Shown in pieces: positions 50,433 to 60,700 of a stretch of DNA of 64,000 nucleotides; the stretch's first letter is position 1, and each line of letters opens with the position of its first letter. Location: positions 372,001 to 436,000 of the forward strand of contig NZ_JOAJ01000001.1 of assembly GCF_000720425.1 (NCBI RefSeq), written 5' to 3'. Both the position numbers and the translations under genes were made by a program. Below the pieces are notes generated by a model. The model did not search any database. It worked only from the letters and a program-made list of their open reading frames with translations, and had not been told where the DNA came from. This DNA is from Nocardia rhamnosiphila NBRC 108938 (GTDB taxonomy: Bacteria > Actinomycetota > Actinomycetes > Mycobacteriales > Mycobacteriaceae).

Positions 50433-53400
50433 GTGCGCGAGTATCTCGTCCTCGGGGCCTTGGATGTTCGCCAGGACGGTGTGCCGGGTGATCTCGGATC
50501 ACCCAAGCAGCGTGCCGTCCTGGCCGCGCTGCTCCTCGCCAGGGGCGCGGTGGTGTCCACCGACCGGCTCATCGACGCGGTGTGGGGTGCGACGCCGCCC
50601 GCCGCCGCGCTGACCAGCCTGCAGGCCTACATCTCCAATCTGCGGCGGGCACTGCGGTGCGGCGCCGGCAGGTCGCCGATCGAACGTGTCAGTCCCGGCT
50701 ATCGGCTCGATGTCACCGGTGACCGGGTGGATCTGATCGAGTTCATCACGCACGCCCATGCGGCGCGACGTGCGACCGTGGACTCGGACTGGGCCGTGGC
50801 GCTGGCCGAAAGCGAAGCCGCGTTGGCACTCTGGCGCGGCCCGCTGCTCGCGGAGTTCGCCGACACGGAATGGGTGGTCGTCGAGGCGGTGGCACTGGCC
50901 GAATCACTGACCGCGGTCCGAGACGCGCACATCGGTGCGCTGCTCGCCCACGGTGACATGGCCGGCGCACTCGCGGAGATCAGTGTGCTGCGCCGCGACG
51001 ACCCGTTGCGTGATCGAGGGATCTGGCTTCAGATGGTGGCGCTACATCGGGCGGGCCGGACCACGGAGGCCCTCGATGTCCACGCCGGGCATGTGCGGGC
51101 TCTCGGCGCGGAACTCGGACTCGACCCGGGCCCCGAACTGCGCGAACTGCATTCGGCGATCCTGCGTCACGACCCGGTGATCGCGGCCTGGCCGCGGACG
51201 CCGAACTGGGCGGGGGCCACCGCGGTCGAGGCTCCCGAGTCTCCGGCTGCCGACCCGTCGCCGCCGCGGGATGCCGGCGTACCCGTCCGGCCACTGGTCG
51301 GCCGGGAGTCCGAATGCGCAGCCCTGGCAGCACAGTTCGCCGCCGACTCGTCGTCGACCAGTCGCTGGGTGCTGCTCCAGGGACCGGCGGGGATCGGCAA
51401 GACCCGGCTCGCGGAGGAGGCCGCCCGGCTGGCCGACGGCGCGGGGGAGCGGGTCGTCTGGGTGCGCTGCCCCGACGCCGAGGGCATCCCGGCATGGTGG
51501 CCGATGCGGCAGCTGTGCCGTGCGTTCGACGCGACCGCGTCCGAGGTGTTGTCGGTGCCCGACGGCGCCGATGCCGACACCGCTCGGTTCGTCGTCTACG
51601 AACGGCTCCAGCACCTCGTGGAGGAGGCCGCCGCACGCGGCCCCCTGACCGTGATCGTCGACGACGCCCAATGGGCCGATGCGATGTCACTCGGCTTCCT
51701 GACCTATCTCACCGGCGTGCTGCGTAACGCGCCGGTGTGCATGATCGTCACGGTCCGCGAGGACGAGGTCGACGCGGACGTGGACCGGCTGCGGGCGGCG
51801 CTGGTCCGCGCCCACGGCCTGGTCATCGAAGTGCCCCGGCTGGCGACTACCGAGGTCGCGACGCTGGTCGCGGCGATCGCGGGTGAGGCGATCACCGACT
51901 CCGATGCGCGCACGCTGGCGCATCGCACCGATGGCAATCCGCTGTTCGTCTCCGAATACGCGCGCCTGCCCCGTGACCAGCGGCTCGGGCAGGTGGTGCC
52001 GTCGGCGGTGCGATCGGTGCTCGCCCGGCGCCTGGCGGCTCTCGAACCGGAGGTCCTCGCGGTCGTCGCGCATGCCGCGGTCCTCGGCGACGAGATCGAT
52101 GTCTCCCTCCTCGCCGAGGTCATGGGACGAGATGAGGACACCGTCATGGATTGCCTCGACGAGGCCGCCGACGAGCGCATTCTGGTCACGTCGCCTGTCC
52201 GGGGCGATACCGGCTTCGCGCACGCGCTGCTCCGCGAGGAGGCGCTCGCCACCATCCGTCCGTTGCGGCGGGCGCGGATGCACGCGCGAGCGGCCGAGGT
52301 CCTGCTGCGGTTCGGCATCCCCGACGCGACCCGGCGACGGGCCGCGCACCTGTTGTCGGCGGTCGCGGTGACCGATCCGGTCGTCGTGGTGGAGGCGTGC
52401 CGCGCGGCGGCCGACGAAGCCACCGCGCAGTGGGACTCGGGGAACGCCGCCTACTGGTTGGAGTCCGCGCTGCGGACCTACGAGGCGATGGTGCCCGCCG
52501 AACAGGATGTGTCCGCCCGCGACGGCATCCTGATCGATCTGCTGGAGTCGCTGTCGCGGGCAGGGCGCGCGCGGTCGGTGCTGGAGACCGTCGAGGCGCG
52601 ACTGGACGAGGCGGTGCGCCGCGGTTCGACGGCGACCGTCGGCCGACTGGCCGGCGCACTGGTCCGATCGGGTGGCGGGTGGCCGTGGATGGCGCCGTGG
52701 GGCGGTCCGGGACGGCTGCATACCGTGCTGGCCGCCGCGGAGGGCGCGGTCGAGGGCGATGCGGGCAGCCGGGCGCGGGTGCTCGCCGCACTCGCGATCG
52801 GGCACTGCTACCACCCCGACGCGTCGGTCCCGGCCGGACTGCTCGAACGTGCCGAGTCGCTGGCCGGTGCTGTGTCCGATCCCGAGGTCACCGCCGATGT
52901 CGTACTGGCTCGGCTGATCACCTATTCCGGCGTCGCCGACCATGTGGAGGAGTCGATCGCGGTGGCCGCGCGGCTCGCCGCCCTCCATCACCCGCAGGCG
53001 CCGGTCGACCAGGTGATCGCGGACTCGGTACTCACCATGGCGCTGATGGCGATCGGGGATATGGAGGCCACCGAGGAGCACCTGCGGCGCGGGATCCTCG
53101 GCAGCGAACGGCTCAAGTTGCCGATCCTGCGAGCGCAGCTGCGGTGGATGGAGCTGACGCTGGCGGTGTGGCGCGGGGAGTTCGCACTGGCCGCCGAGCA
53201 TTATCAGATCGCGGTGGCCGTGCATCGGGAGACCGAACTGTACGTCGCGGACAGCGGCGCGATCGCGATGATGGCATTGGCCACCGAACAGGGACTGCTC
53301 GACGACGCAGCGGAAACCGGCGACCTCGATCCGGTCACCTGGGCGAAGGCCATGGCCGCGGAGTTCGGTCTGAACGATGTCGCAATGCTCCTCGCCTCGG

Positions 53401-53918
53401 GGGTGGCGTCCATCGCGGGCCGCGCCGGCGATACCGAGCTGGCCGTCGCGATGGTCGAGGCGTGGCTCGCCGACGAACGACCCATGGTGTGGACATCCCT
53501 GGCGCAGGCGGTGCTGCTCGGTCACGTTGTCGCCGATCTGGGCCTCGTCGGCTACGCACAGCCGCTCATCGACTATCTGATGCCGTTCAAGGCGATGGTG
53601 GCCACGGTGGGCCAGGTGGGTTGTGTCGGTCCGGTCGGGCTGTCCATCGCGCAGTTGCTGGCGCTCGTCGGACGCCCGGCGGCGGCCCGGCAGATCCTCG
53701 ACGATGTCGCGGCGCTCGCGGCGAGGACCGGAGGCCTGCCGGCTGCCGTGCGGTGCCGCCTCCTGCGCGCGGTGCCGGCCCCCGGGGGCGCCGCGCGCGA
53801 CGCCGAGCTCCGGGATGTGGAACGGGTGGCGGCTGCTCTGGGGCTGACGCAGGTCGCCGAGCGTGCGCGCGAGGCCGTCGGTGTCGCGCCAAGTCATCGC
53901 CAAGGTTTCCCCAAATAA
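50433..53918 (+). CDS. SARP-BTAD-ATPase-TPR transcriptional regulator (AfsR/EmbR-like architecture)
   Basis: 1161-aa regulator. Residues ~1-95 are an OmpR-like winged DNA-binding domain (LGSPKQRAVLAALLLARGAV, then LQAYISNLRRAL). Residues ~100-245 are a BTAD domain (LWRGPLLAEFADTEW, ELGLDPGPELREL). An AAA ATPase follows, with Walker A LLQGPAGIGKTR (~319) and Walker B LTVIVDDAQWAD (~406). The C-terminal ~500 residues are helical TPR-like repeats. Such proteins activate adjacent secondary-metabolism or export genes. GTG 50433 lies eight bases after AAGGAG. Confidence 0.92.
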   Translation: MREYLVLGALDVRQDGVPGDLGSPKQRAVLAALLLARGAVVSTDRLIDAVWGATPPAAALTSLQAYISNLRRALRCGAGRSPIERVSPGYRLDVTGDRVDLIEFITHAHAARRATVDSDWAVALAESEAALALWRGPLLAEFADTEWVVVEAVALAESLTAVRDAHIGALLAHGDMAGALAEISVLRRDDPLRDRGIWLQMVALHRAGRTTEALDVHAGHVRALGAELGLDPGPELRELHSAILRHDPVIAAWPRTPNWAGATAVEAPESPAADPSPPRDAGVPVRPLVGRESECAALAAQFAADSSSTSRWVLLQGPAGIGKTRLAEEAARLADGAGERVVWVRCPDAEGIPAWWPMRQLCRAFDATASEVLSVPDGADADTARFVVYERLQHLVEEAAARGPLTVIVDDAQWADAMSLGFLTYLTGVLRNAPVCMIVTVREDEVDADVDRLRAALVRAHGLVIEVPRLATTEVATLVAAIAGEAITDSDARTLAHRTDGNPLFVSEYARLPRDQRLGQVVPSAVRSVLARRLAALEPEVLAVVAHAAVLGDEIDVSLLAEVMGRDEDTVMDCLDEAADERILVTSPVRGDTGFAHALLREEALATIRPLRRARMHARAAEVLLRFGIPDATRRRAAHLLSAVAVTDPVVVVEACRAAADEATAQWDSGNAAYWLESALRTYEAMVPAEQDVSARDGILIDLLESLSRAGRARSVLETVEARLDEAVRRGSTATVGRLAGALVRSGGGWPWMAPWGGPGRLHTVLAAAEGAVEGDAGSRARVLAALAIGHCYHPDASVPAGLLERAESLAGAVSDPEVTADVVLARLITYSGVADHVEESIAVAARLAALHHPQAPVDQVIADSVLTMALMAIGDMEATEEHLRRGILGSERLKLPILRAQLRWMELTLAVWRGEFALAAEHYQIAVAVHRETELYVADSGAIAMMALATEQGLLDDAAETGDLDPVTWAKAMAAEFGLNDVAMLLASGVASIAGRAGDTELAVAMVEAWLADERPMVWTSLAQAVLLGHVVADLGLVGYAQPLIDYLMPFKAMVATVGQVGCVGPVGLSIAQLLALVGRPAAARQILDDVAALAARTGGLPAAVRCRLLRAVPAPGGAARDAELRDVERVAAALGLTQVAERAREAVGVAPSHRQGFPK

Positions 53919-53981
53919 CGCGGATGACAGTGAGGGCACGGCAACCAGCCGTCGAAGTTCCTCACAGAAAAGGTCTCCGCC

Positions 53982-55349
53982 ATGACGCTCTCCCTCGACG
54001 GTGCCGACATCGCCGATCTGCGCTCCCGTGTCCGAGGTGTCGTCTCGCGGCCGACAGAGCCGGCTTATGCCACAGCCGGATTCAACCTCGCCGTGTCCCG
54101 GCGGCCGTGGGCGGTGATCGATCCGGTCGATGCCGCCGATATCGCCGAGACACTGCGCTACGCCGCCGACAACTCCTTCACTGTGGCGGTGCACAATTCC
54201 GGACATGGCGCCTCCGACATCGACGGCAACTCTCTGCTGGTCCGCACCTCGGGGTTCGATCGCTGCGAGATCGATGTCACCACCCGCACGGCCAGGGTGG
54301 GCGCGGGTGTGCGCTGGCAGACGGTGATCGACGCCGCGGCACCGCACGGACTGGCCCCCCTCGCGGGTTCGGCGCCGGCTGTCGGGGTGATGGGCTATCT
54401 CACCGGTGCCGGGATCGGACCGTTCGTCCGGACGGTCGGGCTGTCCTCCGATTACATCCGCTCGTTCGAGGTCGTCACCGGTGACGGCACCATCCACCAG
54501 GTGACGCCGGAGACCAATGCCGAACTGTTCTGGGGGCTGCGCGGCGGCAAGGGCACCCTCGGGATCGTTACCGAGGTGGTCATCGATCTGCTTCCGATCA
54601 CCGAATTCTACGGCGGTGCACTCTATTTCGACGGCGCTGCGGCAACGGATGTGTACGCGGCGTGGCTGCGTCTGGCGGCGGATCTGCCGCGTTCGGCCAC
54701 TACGTCCATCGCGCTGCTCCAGCTTCCGGCCCAGCCGGGTATGCCGCCGGTGCTGGCCGGCCGGACGACGGTGTCCGTGCGGCTGGCCAGCCTCGACGAT
54801 CCCGGCGCGGCGGCCGCGCTGCTCGACGAGGTCCGTGCGGCAGGGCCGGTGCTTCTCGACGCGATCGGCACCTTGCCCTACGCGGCGATGGGTGCGGTGC
54901 ACGCCGACCCGGTCGACCCGATGCCCACTTTCGAGCGCAGCGCCCTCCTCTCCGAGGTATCCCCCGAGTTGATCGCCGAACTCCTGCGGCAGGCCGGGCC
55001 GGACTCGGGATCGCCGCAGGTTGTCGTCGAGTTGCGGCTGCTCGGCGGTGCGCTGGCCGACCCGCCGTCGGTGCCGTCGGCCTTCGACCATCGCGGGGCG
55101 GCGGCGAATGTCATGGTGATCGGGGCGCTGGTCCCACCCATCGCCGACGTGGTACCCGCGCATGCCGAAGGTCTCATCGCCGCACTGTCACCGTGGGCGA
55201 CCGGTGGCGAGCTTCCCAACTTCGGTACGTCGACCGACCCGGCCCGTCTGCGCCGGTGTTACGACCAGGACACCTATGCCTGGTTGGCCGCACTCGGCGC
55301 TCAACACGACCCGGCCGGGGTGCTCCGGGTGGGTGCCGTGGCCCGCTGA
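53982..55349 (+). CDS. FAD-linked oxidase, BBE-type (PCMH superfamily)
   Basis: 455-aa berberine bridge-like flavoprotein. The FAD-binding PCMH region holds AVHNSGHGASDID, whose His is in the position that covalently binds FAD, followed by GAGVRWQTVIDAA and PAVGVMGYLTGAGIGPF. GLRGGKGTLGIVTEVVI marks the end of the FAD domain. The C-terminal BBE motif YDQDTYAWLAALGAQHDPAG is present. Oxidises alcohols or amines, or forms rings, often in natural-product tailoring. The SARP at 50433 and the exporter just upstream make a small cassette. Confidence 0.88.
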   Translation: MTLSLDGADIADLRSRVRGVVSRPTEPAYATAGFNLAVSRRPWAVIDPVDAADIAETLRYAADNSFTVAVHNSGHGASDIDGNSLLVRTSGFDRCEIDVTTRTARVGAGVRWQTVIDAAAPHGLAPLAGSAPAVGVMGYLTGAGIGPFVRTVGLSSDYIRSFEVVTGDGTIHQVTPETNAELFWGLRGGKGTLGIVTEVVIDLLPITEFYGGALYFDGAAATDVYAAWLRLAADLPRSATTSIALLQLPAQPGMPPVLAGRTTVSVRLASLDDPGAAAALLDEVRAAGPVLLDAIGTLPYAAMGAVHADPVDPMPTFERSALLSEVSPELIAELLRQAGPDSGSPQVVVELRLLGGALADPPSVPSAFDHRGAAANVMVIGALVPPIADVVPAHAEGLIAALSPWATGGELPNFGTSTDPARLRRCYDQDTYAWLAALGAQHDPAGVLRVGAVAR

Positions 55350-55446
55350 CCGGTGGAGCGTTTCGAGCACGGGAAGCCACCGGGATCGGATGCGGAGGGC
55401 ATCGCGGCGCGTCGATCCCCCGGGGATGGTGCGGCGATTGTCGCCA

Positions 55447-56430
55447 TCACCATCGTTCCGATCCGGTGATCGTGCCCACCGGCGGGGTGTGGGCACGATC
55501 ACAGCGGCCGCGATCCCACGGGCCCGGGCCGAGGCCGGCCAGTGCGGCACTGACCCGCCAGAGTCGAGCGGCAGTATCGCGGTCGGTCATATGCGCATGG
55601 GGTGATTCCGGATGTGGGTGCCCACGGAGACCGGCCACCCTGGGCCCCCACAGCTGTCCGCCGGAAACGTCGGAGCCGAGGAGTGCTCGCACGATCGGCT
55701 GTGCTCCGGCGTGTTTGCCGTGGAGCACAGCTCGTGCGGGGAGCCCGCGCAGGCGCTCCGCGTCGGTCGGGGCGAACAGCGGCGGCCGCGCCGGGCTCAG
55801 GGAATCCAGCGCACCGCCCGGGTGGGCCACGACGCTGATGACCTCGGCGCCCGCCCCGCGCAGGCGCCGGTCGAGTTCGAATCCGAACAGCATCTGAGCC
55901 GGTTTCGATCGCCCATAGGTGCGTTTGGGCCGATAATCCCGCTCGGATTGCAGATCCGAAAGGTCCAGGCGCTCGGAGCGGGCGGCGTAGCTGCCGACGG
56001 TGACGACCCGGCTACCTGCCGTCGCCGACAACGCCGGGGCCAGATGATGGATGAGCGCGAAGTGTCCGAGATGGTTTGTCGCGAACATCAACTCATGGCC
56101 CTGTGCACTGAGGAATCGCTGCGGCCCGCTCGAGAGCACACCCGCGTTGAGGACGACGCCATCGAGTCGATCGCTGCTCAGCGCCGCGGCAGCCGCCGGT
56201 AGCGATGACAGATCCGCGAGGTCGAGCGGCACCGGCAGGAGGACGGCCCCGGGCACCCGGGAACGGATCGATGTCATGGCGAGTTCGGCTTTGCCGGGAT
56301 CGCGGCAGCCGAGCACGACCGCAGCGCCGGCAGTGGCCAACTGCTCGGCGACGAAGTACCCGATGCCGGCGCTGGCGCCGGTGACCAAGACTGTCCTGCC
56401 GCTGGCCGACGCGAATAGATCCGATTTCAT
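55447..56430 (-). CDS. SDR-family oxidoreductase, retinol dehydrogenase-like
   Basis: 327-aa SDR of the extended RDH/WWOX-like type. VLVTGASAGIGYFVAEQL binds the cofactor, VVLGCRDPGKAELAM shows an Arg for NADP(H), VVLNAGVLSSG is the NAG motif, VVTVGSYAA carries Ser and YGRSKPAQMLFGFEL the Tyr-Lys pair. ATG 56430 is chosen at the start of the Rossmann domain; the upstream frame to 56721 has no ribosome binding site and looks non-coding. Convergent with the flavoprotein gene. Confidence 0.86.
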   Translation of the reverse strand: MKSDLFASASGRTVLVTGASAGIGYFVAEQLATAGAAVVLGCRDPGKAELAMTSIRSRVPGAVLLPVPLDLADLSSLPAAAAALSSDRLDGVVLNAGVLSSGPQRFLSAQGHELMFATNHLGHFALIHHLAPALSATAGSRVVTVGSYAARSERLDLSDLQSERDYRPKRTYGRSKPAQMLFGFELDRRLRGAGAEVISVVAHPGGALDSLSPARPPLFAPTDAERLRGLPARAVLHGKHAGAQPIVRALLGSDVSGGQLWGPRVAGLRGHPHPESPHAHMTDRDTAARLWRVSAALAGLGPGPWDRGRCDRAHTPPVGTITGSERW

Positions 56431-56771
56431 GTCACCGACTGTCGCCCCCGAGGCTTGCATCGCTCTTGCACGGCGCCGTCGGCCGGCCACCGGCGTTGCC
56501 TGAGCGGGCGGGCATGGAGAGTCACCTTCTGCTTCGAAGCCGGCGGGGACGGTAAAGTTGACCCATGCGTACGGCGCCGCGCTCGTGGCGATCGGCAGGT
56601 AGGGCCGCCGGGTGGGTGGCATCGGGGCCGGACAATGACGGGTTGCCGGAGGGGTGGCCGGTCGACGAAGCCGGAACAAAGCAGAGGGATATGCCGTAGC
56701 CTCGAAGGCCGGCCGATGCAAGAAGAAGATCTGCCATCGAACCTCTCCGGAGGGAATAGCGGAACAACGCT
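56431..56771. other. Intergenic, divergent promoter region
   Basis: 341 bases between the SDR (-) and the metallo-beta-lactamase-fold gene (+). No gene or clear repeat was recognised. Confidence 0.5.
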
Positions 56772-57692
56772 ATGAACGGCATCGACGACATCACGCCCGG
56801 CGAGGCGCGCCTGCACAGCACGCCGAAGCTGCGTTCAGTCCATATCGGCGATATTCGGGTCAGCTATGTCCATGACGGATGGGTGCAGCTCGCCCCCACA
56901 TCGTGGCTGCCGGACAGTTCGGCCGAATACTGGGCCCAGCACACTCGGTACCTCGACGACGAGGGCTACCTTCGGGCGGGAATGGGCGGGGTGCTCGCGG
57001 AGACACCCGACGGCACTGTGCTGATCGACGCCGGCTTCGGGCCACGTCGGATACCGGCCGACCCGGCCGTGCCTCGACTCGGGGCCACCACGGGCGGTTC
57101 CTTACTCGCAAGTCTGGCAGCGCTCGGTGTCAGTCCTGATCAGGTCGATGTTCTGGCGTTCACCCACCTGCACCTCGACCACATCGGATGGGTTTCCGCT
57201 CGCGACCCCGCGACCGGACACACGCCGTTCGCCCACGCCCGAGCGGTAACGACCGCCGCCGAATGGAACCACGGTACCTCCGACGTGCACGGTCCCTTCG
57301 AAGAGACGATGAGAATGCTGCGACCGCGGCTCGAGCTGGTCGAGGACGCCAGCGAATTCTTTCCCGGGATCACGCTGATATTCGCTCCGGGGCATTCGGC
57401 CGGCCATGCGGTCTACGAGATCGCCTCGAAGGGCCGACGCGTTATCGCTTTCGGGGATCTGTTCCACTCACCGGTGCAGATCGAGAACCCGCACTGGTCC
57501 GCGCAACCGGACCTGGATACCGTGCTGAGCACTCGAAGCCGCCACGCAATTCTCCAGCACCTGGTCCAGGACAACACGCTGGGATTCGGAATACATTTCG
57601 CCGACGTCACTTTCGGTCGTGTTGTGGTAAGCGAACAGGGAAGCCATCGTTGGCAGCCCGTCGCCACCCAGGTGGTCGACGCAATCCGGTGA
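56772..57692 (+). CDS. Metallo-beta-lactamase-fold hydrolase
   Basis: 306-aa MBL-fold protein. The zinc motif is FTHLHLDHIGW (HxHxDH), with a further His in APGHSAGHAVYEI and Asp in IAFGDLFHSPVQ. TPDGTVLIDAGFGPRRI precedes it. The N-terminus IGDIRVSYVHDGW is common in the AttM/quorum-quenching lactonase-like branch, though this alone does not prove lactonase activity. ATG 56772 follows GGAAC. Convergent with the large kinase-regulator gene. Confidence 0.87.
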   Translation: MNGIDDITPGEARLHSTPKLRSVHIGDIRVSYVHDGWVQLAPTSWLPDSSAEYWAQHTRYLDDEGYLRAGMGGVLAETPDGTVLIDAGFGPRRIPADPAVPRLGATTGGSLLASLAALGVSPDQVDVLAFTHLHLDHIGWVSARDPATGHTPFAHARAVTTAAEWNHGTSDVHGPFEETMRMLRPRLELVEDASEFFPGITLIFAPGHSAGHAVYEIASKGRRVIAFGDLFHSPVQIENPHWSAQPDLDTVLSTRSRHAILQHLVQDNTLGFGIHFADVTFGRVVVSEQGSHRWQPVATQVVDAIR

Positions 57693-57757
57693 CTGCACTC
57701 CGCAGTCCACAGACGGCATCGGTATCGAACTCATCCGTTACGACATAGACGAGGCCG

Positions 57758-60700
57758 TCAAGAATGTGTGTCGCCGGAGTGTTCCACCACCCAGGCCGCG
57801 ATCTGGGCTCGTGAGTTGAATCCGAGTTTGGTGAGTATGTTCTCCACATGTCCCCGTGCTGTGCGCGGGGAAATCGCCAATCGGGCAGCTATCGCCTTAT
57901 TGGTCATTCCCTCGGCGATGAGGTTCATGACTTCCCGCTCGCGCTTGGTGAGCGGCACCTCGCTGTGTTCCGGTGCCATGTCCCGGCTCTGCTGTTCCAG
58001 TGCGAAGTCGACCGCCGATTCCAATGTCATGGCACAACCTTTGCGGTGGGCGGACTCGAATCGCCTTCTTCCGAGAGAGTCTCGGGTTCTCCGTTCACAG
58101 TCGGTATGGAACGCGGCCATGCCAGGAAACACGATACTGGTGCCGATGGAGTGACCGAGGCCCTGCGCTGCGCCGAGTAACACGGCTGTTCGTTGGGCTT
58201 GATTGTCCTCGATCGAGACCCAGGCCAAGACCTCGAGCGCGACGACGGCGACGAGCGGGTCGACCAGGCGGCGTGAGGTGGCGAGTGCCTCCTTCAACAG
58301 CTGAATCGCTCGTCCGCTGTTCCCTTGGCGCCAGACCGCGAGCGCCAAGGGCCGCAATGCCAGGGATCGGATTTCCGCCTCACCATGAGCGTCGGCAATG
58401 GTCAGTAGTCGCTCGAGGCAGGCGATGCCGCTCGGTATGCGGCCTCGGAGTACGAGAGCCCAGCCGAGGACGACCAGTGCCCGCAATTCGAACAGGACAT
58501 CTTCTCGGGCACGGAACGCTTCGACCGCGTCATTCAGTCTTATACAGGCGAGATCCGAATCGCCACTGTGGAGCGCGGTGCATCCGGACGCGTAGGCGAG
58601 TAGCGCATCGATCGACGGGTCGGCAGCCTGTTCCGCGAGGTCATCGAGCTCGGCGACTCGCTCCGTCGCGGACGTGAGATCGTTTACCTGTCCGGCGAAT
58701 ACGATTGCTGTGTTGAGCACTCTGGCCCGGTCGGCGGCCGGTGCACCGGATACCGCGTCGAGCAGGCGATCGCACCATCGGCGCCCTTCATTGATCCGGC
58801 CGGTCGAGAACCAGAAACTGAAGAGGTGGGCAACAGTGTGTAAGCCGCCGGTATCGCCTTCCGAGACACTGTGCTCCATGCTCTTACGGAGATTCGGTAG
58901 GTCCCGCTCGAGCAGGGTGATCCACTGGAGTTGCCGTGGACTCACCCAGTCGGTCTCTGCCCGCAAGACCAGACGGTCGTACCAGCTGCGATGGCGTTTA
59001 TCCAGTTCTGCCTGTTCGCCGAATTCGGCGAGCTTCTCTGCGCCGTATGCCTGCAATGTTTCCAGCATGCGGAAACGCAGCTCAGCACCTGTTTGTTCGC
59101 GGACGAGGATGGACTTGTCGAGCAGCCCGGAGAAAACGTCCAGAAAGCTCTGTCCGTTGAGGCCGGTCCCGCAGACATCCTCGGCGGCAGCGAGGTCGAA
59201 GGTTCCGGTGAACACCGTCATCCGGCCCCATAGCTGTTGTTCGGTAGCGGTACACAGGTCGTAGCTCCAGTCGATGCACCAGCGCAACGTCTGTTGTCGC
59301 GTAGGGGCACTGCGGCTGCCATGGGTCAGTACGGCGAATTGGTCGGACAACCGCTCCGAGATCTGGTCTGCGGACAAAGTGCGCAGTCGCGCTGCGGCCA
59401 GCTCGATCGCCAAGGGCAATCCGTCCAACCGTGCACAGATGGTCGCCACAGTGCTCAGATTGTCGTCATCGAGAGGGAAATCCGGCACTACCGCGACAGC
59501 ACGCTCGACGAAGAGCGTCACGGCCTCGTTACCGGTGGCGCCGCGAACCGACGGTTCCGCGAAGCTCAACGGCGGTACCAGGATGACGGCTTCACCACCG
59601 ATTCCCAGAGGTTCGCGACTGGTGGTCAGAATCTTCAGCCGCGGCGCCGATCGCAGGAGAATTTCTGCGAGTTCCGCCACCGCGTCGAGCATATGTTCGC
59701 AGTTGTCGACGACCAAGAGGACTTCGCGGCCGGACAGGTGTTCGACCAGGGCTTCCAGTGCCGGCCGACCGACCGGTCGTAGGCCGAAGGTGGTGGTTAC
59801 CACGTCGACCAACAACAACGGGTCGCGCAACTCGGCCAGCTCGACCAGCCAGACACCATCGGCGTAGCTCCGCTGCAATGCGTGGGCGGCCCGTAGCGAG
59901 AGGCGCGACTTGCCCACCCCTCCGGTCCCGGTCAGCGTGACCAGAGACGACCGCGACAGCAGGTTCTTGACCTCTGCGACCTGGCTGCGCCGGTCGACAA
60001 AGCTGGTCAGTTCCTGCGGCAGGTTCCCGGCAGTAGTCCGCAGCCCAGTTCCTCCAGGGTCCGGGCCGCGGGCCGGAACGGGTGCAGTCGTGGCCATCGG
60101 CCGGGGTTGCTCGCCGGGCTCGCCACGCAAGGCCATGTGATCGACGACGGTTCCATGGGCGGCTTGCAGGCGCTGCAGCTGCTCGCCGAGCGCCGCCGCG
60201 GTGGGACGTTGCTCGCTGTCGCGAGACATCGCCGTCTCGATGACGTCGGCCAGGTCGTCGGGAATCCCTTGCTCACGCAGGTCCGGTACCGGCTGGGTGG
60301 TGATCCGCACGAACTGCGCCATGATCTGTTCTCCGCGTCGGCGCTCGAACGCGGCGTGCCCGGTCAGAGCACAGAACAGTGTGGCGCCGAGACTGTACAC
60401 GTCGGAAGCACGGGTCGATGGAGTACCACCGAGGACCTCGGGTGCGGTGAACGCGGGTGAAGCGGTCACCGCACCGGTGGCGGTACGGAAGCCTTCCGCG
60501 AGGTGGGCGATGCCGAAATCCGTCAGCGCCGGTTCTCCGTAGTCGGTGAGCAGGATATTGCCCGGTTTGATGTCTCGGTGGAGTATGTCGGCACGATGCG
60601 CGGTTTCCAGCGCGCCCGCCAACTTCACCCCCAGCCGCAGCAGCTCGCCGAGGTGTAGCGGGCCATCGCGGCGAATCCGGGCCTCCAGTGAGCCCTGCGG

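Noticed and set aside
51687..55163. A 1158-codon minus-strand open frame opposite the SARP and flavoprotein genes
   Set aside because: It is the antisense shadow that high third-position GC creates. The plus strand carries clear domain motifs and start sites, while the minus frame reads as low-complexity Arg/Asp/His-rich sequence.
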